Assembly (NCBI GenBank): GCA_023053575.1
Contig: JAKZAP010000001.1
Location: 25,376,533 to 25,440,532 of the forward strand
Length of the DNA stretch: 64,000 nt
Reading direction: 5' to 3'
From: Branchinecta lynchi
Taxonomy: Eukaryota; Arthropoda; Branchiopoda; Anostraca; Branchinectidae
A program made the position numbers and the translations under genes. Each line of letters opens with the position of its first letter. The stretch's first letter is position 1. The notes beneath the pieces are model-generated. The model searched no databases, was not told the origin of the DNA, and saw nothing but the letters and a program-made list of their open reading frames with translations. Below are positions 14,201 to 26,200 of this stretch, one piece after another.

Positions 14201-17200
14201 TTTCAAGCGTTCAAACCGGTCTTGCTACCATCGGTTGTGTAAGTTTCTGCTTTGCAATAAAATGAGCCTACTGAACTCACATTTTAAGTGCCTCTCAGCG
14301 TGTTTTCGACGAAACTTGACTTGACCGATCAATCAATGTTTTTTTTTCATATCCCTACATTTCGCGTTCGATTTAGTAAAAAAAAAAAGATCCTCGTTAA
14401 AAACGGGAAGAAAGTTAGTTGACTGCCCTAAACGGATACATCTGCTGAATTTACTTAAGCGAAATTTCGTTTATTCTTGACAAGCTTCCTCCCGACTCCT
14501 CCCTCAGACTTAAAGCTAGAAAAGTCAACATGTGATAAACGAAATGAAGATTCTAGCAACTATCAATATCTAATTTTGGTGACTTTTCTTCGTAGGAATT
14601 GCTTGCGGTTAAAGTCGGTGCAGAGATTTCATTTTGGACATGGCTGCTGTTTTCTTAACAGATATAACTTTATTTTTTGACGCGCGATCAGAATCTGTGA
14701 AGTTTATGTTTCATTTTTATTTTTACCTGGATTTATAATAATTTCACATATTAGGCTATTAGTAATTACCTCGATGGACAAGAAACTCGTGAGCCATTGA
14801 GAGAAATGTAGCGCAGTCCGTCTGCCCGCTTCGGAGTCTATCGGCTCTTTCATTGCCACAGTCGCTCAGTAGGAAAACATTAAGTATTAATCGTGCTATA
14901 TTTTGCTTCTTGTACTTTCTTTTATTTTGCATACTGATGTTCTACGTATTCTGAGAAAAAAGGAGGCAGGGCGATCAGATCCTTGGCAAATATGCCAAGC
15001 ACGTGTTACCACCATCGCTGTCGACCTATCACGGTCGTGCCGGGGCCAAGTAGGGGAGGGGGTGGAGGTCTGGGACAAAAGTCAGTCTTCGGACTTCAGA
15101 TCACAGCGTCAAAACTGAATGAGCTATAAAACATTGTGCAATAAATCAAATTTCAGGCGGATCGGGGAAGTTGGCCGAAGGGCAAGTGCCATCAAAATTG
15201 TTGGTTATTCATAAATTACTTACTTACTTCTTCTGTTTTTTTTACTGTTTTAAGCCTATCAAAAATGCATTCATTCATTCAAGAGTCGTTGTTTTAATAA
15301 GAATGTACCGGCATTTTCTTTCTAGTGTTATCTTCCCGTGACAAGCGACATATGAGCCCGTAAGTCTTGTTATTTTTCTTTTATTTTCTATGTTTTTTTT
15401 TGTTTGTTTTTTACCTTTTCAAACGTAGTGGGCCATTAAACTGCATCCATTCATCAAAGAGTCGTGTTTTCACAGCAAGAAATCCTCCTTTTACTTGACG
15501 TTTCCGTAAACATTGCCATATGAACTCACAGCCCTTGTCCTTTCTTTATTTTCTATACTCCGCATTTTTTCTCTTTCAAATGAATTGGGCAATTAAGCTG
15601 GATTCATTCATTCAAGAGTTGTGTTTTCACAGCAAGGCATCGCCACCGCCTACAGGGGAACCGAAGGGAGTCCATGACCTTATCTCTCACCTCATTATTA
15701 CTGTAATCGCAGTTCCACAGATGACGGTAATCAAGGTGATGACGCCCATTGCCACGAGGGCAAGGCATGTTGTCCCACAGGTGCCATCGATGAAGGCTGG
15801 AATGATTTCGAATCAAAACAAGAGCCTTGGCAACAGGCAGGGCCGTATCCAGGTGGGAGGGGAGGGTTAGGGGGTGGACCCCCCTCCCGAAACATACAAA
15901 AATAATCGTTTTTATAGGCGTTCCCTCTGACCTATGTCTTTTTTGTACTTTTTGTCCGACCCGCAGCCCCCCCTCCCTTCCGAAATAAATTCCTGGATAC
16001 GGGCCTGGCAACAGGCAAGCTTTTTTTTGTTGATTGTCCCAGCTGATTAGATTGGCAATGAAAAAGTCTAAGAAGGTACGTCTTAATTCGTTGAAACTGA
16101 AGTGAGGTAGAAAGATCTGTTGGACAGGTTGATATACGCTAGGACATAAAGGAGCGCCGATTGCATCCACGCGAATAAACATCTCACGTAGCTTCATTTC
16201 ATGACATGTTCAATTTCCCATAGCTTTTCTCGAAAATGTAAGTAATACATTCAAGGCCGTATCCAGGGGGGGGGGTGACCCCCCACCCCCCGAAACATAC
16301 AAAATTAATGATTTGTATAGGCTTTTCCCTCTGATCTATGTGTTTTCGTACCTTTTTGTCCGGCCAGCAGGCAACCCCCCGCCCCGAAAGGCACCCCCCC
16401 CCCCCCCCCCCCCCCGAAATAAATTCCTGGATACGGGCCTGGCAACAGGCAAGCTTTTTTTTGTTGCTTGTCCCAGCTGATTAGATTTGCAATGAAAAAG
16501 TCTAAGAAGGTACGTCTTAATTCGTTGAAACTGAAGTGAGGTGGAAAGATCTGTTGGACAGGTTGATATACGCTAGGACATAAAGGAGCGCCGATTGCAT
16601 CCACGCGAATAAACATCTCACGTAGCTTCATTTCATGACATGTTCAATTTCCCATAGCTTTTCTCGAAAATGTACGTAATACATTTAAGGCCGTATCCAG
16701 GGGGGGAGGGGTTGACCCCCCACCCCCCGAAACATACAATATTAATGATTTGTATAGGCTTTTCCCTCTGATCTATGTGTTTTTCGTACTTTTTTGTCCG
16801 GCCAGCAGGCAACCCCTCGCCCCGAAAGGCACCCCCCCCCCCGAAATAAATTCCTAGATACGGGCCAGAATATATATCGTTCTATGGCCCACGGTCAGTT
16901 AAATACGACAATCTTCATACTTTCTGTATGAATTAGCGATGGATATAACTGCAAATCTACCTCCAGAGAGGTTCATATAAAGTCATATCCACCTCCATGG
17001 CCCTCGGGCTTTTTTGGTAAATTATATTCTATTCTATTCTATTCTATCCAATACAAAGCAAGAAAAGTCTTTCGCCTCTAAATAACTGAGAAATTTCGAG
17101 TAATCGAACTGAGTTAAAAATCCCATCAATAATCCACATGCAACTGTTTATCGATTCAGCGATAACCGCATATTCAGTACGGATGCTCCAGGACCAACAA

Positions 17201-20200
17201 GTCTGTTACCAAAGACCGAATTACAAACGTCCTTGTGGAACCTTGATTTTGCAAGCTTGTGAGCGTGCCCCCCAATGATGACGGTTAATGCAAAATGTTA
17301 TTAGATCGGTCACTTCAAAGTTGTCATATCTTATCTGTATGACGATCTCATATTAGAGCTGCGGGGACATAAGATGGTATGCATGGATATTGGATAATGG
17401 TTAATTGTTAATGGCTCTGTTCAAAGAAGTTATAACAATTAACATACATCCATATCGCTTGATATCGGAACAAAAAGCTCAACGGCCATCTAAAAATATC
17501 GACCTCGCTGCGCTCTGTAGATATTTTCCATAGCCTACCTCGCCTTCGGCTTGGATAGGTTCTTTGAATGGCCACCTGGATGCTATTTTCCAAAACCAAT
17601 CTCGATGTCTGAAGTCAATCTTTATTATCACTGGCTTGATCAGCTTTATATCCATCTGCGCATCCATCGTGCGCAGGATTTCAAGAAGAAGGGAAAATGT
17701 TCAATATTTCGCCCAATATCCACCAGACAAGCACAACCACTTAAAGCCTGTTACTCTTCAACACGAGTCTAGGTGAAACACCTCCTGCCCCCCCCCCCCC
17801 CCCCGCGCACCCCCGAATGCAAATATATAGGAAATAAGAAAATCTTACTAAAATGTAGTTTGGACCGCGATTATCCCCAGCAGGAACCCTGCACAACACA
17901 GCCAGGAATAGGCGGGTTGAAACAGTGCGTACTGCACATTTGCGGTCAAAATCAATTCATAAAAGGACATATCGCAGTTTATTCGGATCAAGTGGCATTG
18001 CATGTCCTCCTGGTAGATAGACCGTGCCTTACAAATCTGCGGATAACGGCACCTTAGTAGTCGGACTATCTTGGACCAAATAGTTATTTATTTATCCCCC
18101 CCCCCCAAAGAGAAAAATAAAAACAAAACAAAAAGAAAACAGTACACTTTCACAGGAAAACAAAAATCAACAGTTACAAACTGAACACTCTCTGACTAAC
18201 AACTAAACATGAAGACATACAATGTAAAAAAAATCTTGCAGTATTTGCTACTGGGATTAATCTTGTCTCTACTGAGATAAGGTTATCTCTAATTCGGATT
18301 AATCTTACCAGTAGAGATAAGATTAATCCCAGTAGTAAATACTGCAGTTAACTTTAATCCTTACTAGGAGAAACTTTTTACAGTGGACACATACACTTAA
18401 ACTCTGAGAATTTGGCTCCAGGGGTGGGGCTCGATTTCTGAATTGACTTGTTAATCAGGTTAGAAATAGCAAGCCGGGTCTCTTGTCTTATATAATTTCA
18501 CCACTCTGGTATTCCTTGTCCAAGGGGGGGGGGGGGGTGAAGTAAGTATTTAGAGAATGTGGTATTTAGTAAGTATTTAGAGAATAAGAAAATAATCTTA
18601 TCTCTATCCGCCTTTTTACGAAAACAGGATCGGTCACTATTTACAGATTATATCCAGAACTTTCCCTACACATCTTACTGTGAGTAACTGAACGCCGCTT
18701 AGAAGAATTACCTTAATAGGTTTTCCAAAAACCTGAAACGATTTTTTGGGATACTAAAACGTACACTGAGGGATACCTATGTTGTCCGTCTGTCCGTCCG
18801 TCTGTCATCACGATAACTCTCGAAGGGAATGAGACATTTTGATGAAAGTTGGTGTGAGGACTCTTCGGTCAGTGGACAGGTCTAGTTCGTAATTGGGCTA
18901 TGTAGCCCTACTTTTCGGGGTCGGGATTCAGTTTAAGGGGGGAACAAACAATTTTTCAACAGATTCCAGTTCGCCCGGAATCCGGCCAAAACCTGGCAAA
19001 GTGTCTAAAGTTAAAGTTTTGTCTGAAGTTGAGTAGAGGTTCGATATAGGGGTAAGAGATAAGCTGAATTCATTTTTAAGCTTTAGGTTTTTGCTGGACA
19101 AGTAGTTCGTCCGGAATCCGGTCAAAACCGGAGAGAACTAAGGCAGGAAGTTTTGACCAATTTCATCAAAGTAGATATGACGTATAGTAGATAACACACA
19201 TGCTAAATCCATATATGAACTTAGTTTTCTCAGGTGATTAGCAATTGCCAATGTTTCTGAAAGGATTAAATTTGTGCATTTCCATCGAAACCTTTGGCCT
19301 TGTTTTTTACTGGAAAAGATAGTCATGCTCGTAGTCAAACCTACCAAACTTTCAGGTTTGTAAGACCCTTACAAACAGGTCTTCAAAAATACAGCCGTAT
19401 AATAATGAGGCACATTGCATAGTTTATAATAGCGACTCTAGTCCTATATCGTGAAGCGGATATGGAAATTCTACAAGAGGCTTGTGAACCGCGACAATGG
19501 AGCCATTTGGACAATCTAAGCCCTAACAGCATAGCTTCTTAGAGAAGTTTAAGCAAGTATATTCAAATAAGTCATAAAACGGGTACGTCAGCTACGATGC
19601 TTTAGCAGCGATATTTTGGTCCTTCTTGGCAAGGGTCAATCTTCAGGGTGAGCATCCGGGAAGGACTTGGGTTCAAGAAATATTTAATCTAAGCAAGCCG
19701 AATACTTAATCTGAAGATCGCCCGTGAATCTAGTAGCGTCATTTCAGTAACCTTTTTTTTTTGGGGGGGGGGGGGCAAAGATCAATTTCGGGCCGCAATA
19801 CTAGTTTACTACACTGACTGAAAACTGAACTGCTCTTTTTCGTGGTATATTTAGCCTTATTTTCGAATTTAGCTTAAAGTCATTGATTTGCATTTTGTCT
19901 TTTCAACCTATGCAGTGGCCCATAAGTATCACAAACGAAGAAGATTTTGAAATCATTTTATTATCGCGTTGGAAATCTTAATCGGACTAAGAAGAGACTC
20001 ACCTTCTTCTGAGACCTGATCCAGTGCGAGACTCTCCGAGGACTGCAGCGACGTGGGATTTACTGTTGAAAAAGTCAAGTTCCCCAATTCTTCCCCAAAG
20101 GATCCAGTTTCGTGTTCAGGAGCACAGGAACAGGACCTGGTTTCATCGCACGAGCAAACACCTACGGCAGTTTTTATCCCACGCTCCCCGCTTCCCAAAT

Positions 20201-23200
20201 TGCCAGTTCCAACGACACTTTCTACAAGAGAAAACAGTAGGTTAGAAACAATCATGTGAAATTTTTTTTTTTTTTTAAACCTGCATAAAACAGATCTGTC
20301 AACGAACGTAAGCATTCCTTTCACCCCATAGTTACTGTCAAAACAAATCCTATTCCATACCTCACCACACATCGACTTGACCATGCAATAAAAAAAGCTT
20401 TGTTTTTTCCATCACTGGGAATTAACCAAAACGCCGCGGCTTATTTTTTTTTTAACACGATCTAGCAACACTGCAGCGCTGAATGCGATAACTCCATGTT
20501 TGAAACACCGCAAAAAAAAACCCAGATAAGCTTCCATGTGTGCAGACCGCATCTTAGCTGTAGCCTTCTAGAAATTTCCTAGACGGACAAGTTTGTCTCG
20601 CGTTGAATGGTCCCGATCGTAGTGCGCGGAGCTATCTGTAAGGCCCGTTTCCGATGCATGGAAATAGGTACTGGCGCTGCTCCCTGATGTTAGTTTGTGC
20701 TGCTCTTTGGATACAAACTGAAAACATAAACTGAATAAGTTGACATAGTAAGACGAAGGAGAAGTCTAAGAGGAGCGAAACTTCTTACCTGTACAGTCTT
20801 GTGGACACAAGGACCAATTGCTCCTCTCCAGTTCGTCGCAGTTTCCATCAGGACACGAACCAAGGTTTGTCGAGCAAGTACCATACGCCTGTGTAAAGGT
20901 GTCCCCGTGTCGCTTCATTTCTTCTCGCCACTCGCAACTCCCTTCTGTTCCGAAAGCGTTTCGAAGCAGCTGGCAGTCTGATTTGGAACGCCTCTCCGCA
21001 CAGAACTCTTTCGACGTGCACTGGAACCCTCGTGGCCTGGAAAACCATCGGGGAATAAAAAGACCCTTCCCATACAAAATAAAAGTCAACTCAGTTGCTG
21101 CACATTTCGATAATATTACTTTTAAAGGTTCACTGAATAGGACTGAAAAATTACAATCTAGTTAAGAATGAATTTTTCAATTAAACATGCTTCATAACTC
21201 GACGAAAACGCGGTATAATCCGTTGCTCTGATAATGCCGAGTAAAGATTTTATTTTTTTGAAAGATCTTTCAAACTTGTGGTATCTCTGTATAATTTCAA
21301 ATATTTAGGATCAACAGCAGCACCAACTTGCCTGCTATAAACAGAAACACTTGTTAGGTTGCTACTTCTGAGACTCACCTGAACTTGCGTTGCAGCCAGG
21401 TGTCCCAATTTTACCTTGGTGTCCCAATCGGAAGGAGTCTCCGCGAAACTCGTTGTTTGCTTATTGAGTATTTGGGGAAAAAACTCCGAATGGCGTACGC
21501 ATCCATAGTGGTAAATAAGCGTCGGTTCTGTCGGAAATATCTTGCTATTGTACAATACTGTAGCCCTTCCTCATGTCCTCTACCTCACCCCTTTTTGGAA
21601 AATTTTTACCCGTTTTGAAATCAAACATATCCGTTCACTATTCTTTCGTTACCTTAAATTTTTGCTAAAATTGCCACTATGGACGCGGAACACCTATTTA
21701 ATCAACAGATTTAAAGTTAATGAACCTGTTACGGGTTTCGGCCAGGTTGTAGTACAATACACTATTTGGTAAAATTCTTGCATGACATTCTCTGGCACCT
21801 TGAAGAAGAAGGAACATTTGTGGACACAATCATTGCCGACTTTGTTAAAGCGTTTGACTATTTGGACCATAACATCGTCGTGACGCAAGCCACCGAAATG
21901 GGAGCCAGACAGATCGTCACTCGAATGTTAGCAGAGTTTCTTACAAACAGAACACAGTGCGTAAAGCTAAGTCACGGCGAAACGTCGTCACTACTTGACA
22001 TAACGTGTGGCGCAGCGCAGGGTAGCAAAATCGGACCATTAGCCTTCATAATGGTAATCAACAAATTGCTAGCTGAGTTCATGCACCGATACAAATATGC
22101 TGATGACCTTAATGCCGCCTTACTCAGATCACTGGGGGACCCACCGGGTGTGAACCCCGTGAAAAATCTCTTGGCAGATATTAATTCTCAGGCAATGGAA
22201 GCCAAGCTCACGCTTAGCCTGGAGAAGTCAGTCATCTTCCGAGTCAGCTTTCTGAAGCGAGAAATTCCCGAAGTTGGAGAAGTTGGGCTAACAATTGCCA
22301 AATCTGTTAAAGTGTTGGGGGTGTTCTTTGACAACGACATGCGATGGACTACACATATGGCCTATCTTTATAAAATTGCCAATCAAGCACTTCGGTCTTT
22401 CACTCTCCTGAGACGGTTTGGATTTCACAAGAAAAATCTCCTTATATGCTACCTGACATACGTCCGTCCACTACTCGAATATGGATGCCCGGTATGGAAT
22501 GCTGGGATCACTCAAGAACAAAGCGACCGACTCGAAGTGTTTCAATAGAGAGCCTGCAAAATAATTCTTGGATCAAATTACATCGACTACAAAAATAGCC
22601 TAACAACACTTCAGTTGGTCACTTTGTCCGAAAGACGCCACCAGTTGGTAATGAACTTCGGGATGACGTGCCTAGCAAGTGAGCAGCACCGCGATATTTT
22701 ACCTGCTTTCATTGCTCCAAGAACTGACAACCCAGCTACCCGGACATCCCAAAAAAACGCAGGGAAATAAAAACTAATTGCCCCACCAACTCACTCATCG
22801 GACAGATACCTTAACTCATTTGTGCCATACTTTGTCAAATTTTATAATCAGCTACAGTGACATTTTGTAAATGCATCATTTAATTGTATATATAATTCGA
22901 GTGTATAAATTTGTTGACAATCCTACGCTATTTTTTGTGAAAACATAAATATTAAGGAAAATAAACATTGATTGATTGATTACCGCGGTGGAAGATCTCC
23001 GTGCTCGAATCCTTCGTTCTTGCAACCACCCCTGGATCACCCGTCTGTACGGCCAGGAATGATCGAGTAAGATTAGTTACCGTCCTTTAAGTGTTATTGT
23101 TATTGTTCATGTACTTTGTGTTTTTGTTTTTTTTTTCCTTTTCCAGTTTCTTTTATTATACTCCACTAGTCCTCATTGTAGTGCAGTGGGTCAATAAAAT

Positions 23201-26200
23201 TCATTCATTCATTCATTCATTCATAGTAACGTCTCTGATTTTCTGTCGTTCGTGATTTTACAGAGAACAAGAGCTACGAGCTCATATGGCACTTGTACGA
23301 GTAGGCTGTACAAGAAAGTAGATGAAAACGTCACAAAATACACCCGCCATCCAAAAAGGCGGTTCGGAAATAGAAATAGGATATTTAGTTTCACTCATTT
23401 CTGAGCAGTTCCGGCATCGTCTCGATTGCAAATGCACATGACTGTTCAAACTTTCATCCCAATAAATCCATTTGTTTGATCCCTAGACGTGCTACACGAT
23501 TTCCGGTACTCACTCTATTTCCACCTACCGTGGCCGAATCTGGTTCGGAATAAAAAAAAATCGACCACCTAAAGCATCTTCGTTTATACCATCTACCAAG
23601 TTTCACTCGAATCTGAGCATTTTTTGAAAAATCCGGTACCCCCCCCCCCTTCCCACCAATGTTGTCGGAGCCGATTCCGGCCCAATCTCTTAATTCCCTG
23701 TTCCTGTCCATCAAGTTTGACTGCAATTGGAGCATAGCCTATCTGCAAGTTTCCAGTACCCCCCCCCCCCTACCTTGGCCGAATCCGGCCCAGACGCCAA
23801 ATAACAAATCTAGGCCGCATAAACTCGGCACTGTCGAATTGCATCTCATTCGGTCCATCCGTTTGGTTTTTGTGCATGTCAAAAGTCCCCCCACCCCCAA
23901 TTCCCCTAATCGTGGTCGCATATGGTTCGAACGCATGTTTTACATGTCGAGGCCATCGATTCGTATCACCCATGAAGTTTCACTCGAATCAGACCACTCG
24001 TTCGCAATTTATAGAAGTCCATATTTCTCTTCCCTTGCTCCCCCAAAAATGCTCGGATCTAGGAACGGAAGTTTCCGGGGGTATGTTGTGTCAGGTTTTT
24101 AAGTCAAGATAATTCGGGTCGCTAATATGCCTGCAAAGTTTCGTTGTCGTTTTACATCTGGAACTATTCTAACTCACGACTACCGGAATTCCAGGAAACC
24201 CCCTCCAACTCCCCCCACAGAGCCCCGAAACCATCTGGCTCCGTCAATTTCATCTAGGCCTAATGCTTGTTCCATCCATTAAGTTTCGTCCCAATCCCTC
24301 TGCTTTTAGAGTTTCTTGAGTTTTCCACACCCCCCCCCCCCATCCCGACAGGTATCGGACCCGACCCGGACGTGACACTAAACGTCCGAGGCGATAGCTC
24401 ACCAGACAAGTTTCATGCAAATCCGATCACCCGTTCAAAAGTTATGCACGCCACTAGATTCCGGACTCCCCATCCACCCACTCCCCCCACGATGGTCGGG
24501 TCGGGGAAACGGCTGTTCTCAAGTCAATCTGTTCGGATCCCTGACACACCTGCCAAGTTTCATCGCCCTAGGACATCAGGAAGTATGCCGAACTGGCGGG
24601 ATCGCTAGAAATCCGGACCCCCACCCCAACTCCCCCACAGTGCCCTGATCCGGTCCGGTTATGTCAATGACGTGTCGAGGACCTGTGCTTGTTTTTCCCA
24701 CCAAGTTTCATCCCGATCCCTCCACTTTAAGCGTTTCTCAAAATTTCCGGTTCCCTCCTCCAACTCCCCCCAGTGTCATCGGATCCGGTCCGGTTATGTC
24801 AATGACGTGTCTAGGACCTGTGCTTGTTTTTCCCACCAAGTTTCATCCCGATCCCTCCACTTTAAGCGTTTCTCAAAATTTCCGGTTCCCTCCTCCAACT
24901 CCCCCCAGTGTCATCGGATCCGGCCCGGATTTAAAGTGAGGTGTCTGAGACACAAGGTCATTCTAAATATCAATTTTCATCAAGATCCGATCACCCGTTC
25001 AAAAGTTATGCACGCCACTAGATTCCGGACTCCCCATCCACCCACTCCCCCCACGATGATCGGGTCGGGGAAACGGCTGTTCTCAAGTCAATCTGTTCGG
25101 ATCCCTGACATACCTGCCAAGTTTCATCGCCCTAGGACACCAGGAAGTATGCCGAACTCGCGGGATCGCTAGAAATCCGGACCCCCACCCCAACTCCCTC
25201 ACAGTGCCCTGATCCGGTCCGGTTATGTCAATGACGTGTCTAGGACCTGTGCTTGTTTTTCCCACCAAGTTTCATCCCGATCCCTCCACTTTAAGTGTTT
25301 CTCAAAATTTCCGGTTCCCCACCCCAACTCCCCCACAGTGCCCTGATCCGGTCCGGTTATGTCAATGACGTTTCTAGGACCTGTGCTTGTTTTTCCCACC
25401 AAGTTTCATCCCGATCCCTCCACTTTAAGCGTTTCTCAAAATTTCCGGTTCCCTCCTCCAACTCCCCCCAGTGTCATCGGATCCGGCCCGGATTTAAAGT
25501 GAGGTGTCTGAGACACGAGGTCATCCTAAATATTAATTTTCATCAAGATCCGATCACCCGTTCGCAAGCTAAAAATACCTCAAATTTTGGCTTCACCCTC
25601 CCTCCACCCCCCCCCCCCCCCCCAGATGGTCGAATCGGGGAATTGATGATTTCCTATTTAAGCTGGTCGGGTCCCAGACATGCCTGTCAATTTCCATCGT
25701 CCCAGCACATCAGGAAGCACGGAACTCGCGGGATCACTACAAATTCGGACTTCTCCCCCCCCCCCCAACTCCCCCAAAGTGAGCGGATCCGTTCCGGTTA
25801 TATCAGTCACGTATCTAGGACTTTTGCTTGTACTTTCCACCAAGTTTCATTCGGATCCCTCCACTCTAAGTGTTTTCCAAGATTTCCGGTTTCCCCCTCT
25901 AACTCCCCCCAGTGTCACCGGATCCGGTCTGGATTTAAAATGGAGGGTCTGAGACACGAAGTCCTTCCATGTATTAAGTTTCATTAAGATCCGATCACCC
26001 GTTCGTAAGCTAAAAATATCTCATTTTTTCCGGATTCCCCCTCCCTCTACTCCCCTCCAGATGGTCGGATCGAGGAAGCGACAATTTCTAATTTAATCTG
26101 GTCCAGTTCCTGATATGCTTGCCAAGTTTCATCGTCCTAGCTTATCTGGAAGTGCCCGAACTAGCAAAACCGGGACCGACAGACCGACAGACCGACTGAC

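Noticed and set aside
15604..16631. ORFs of 197 and 108 codons starting MKLREMFIRV on the minus strand
   Set aside because: They run through MITE sequence and, for the longer one, through the transmembrane exon in the wrong frame. The non-MITE part is unidentified and duplicated.
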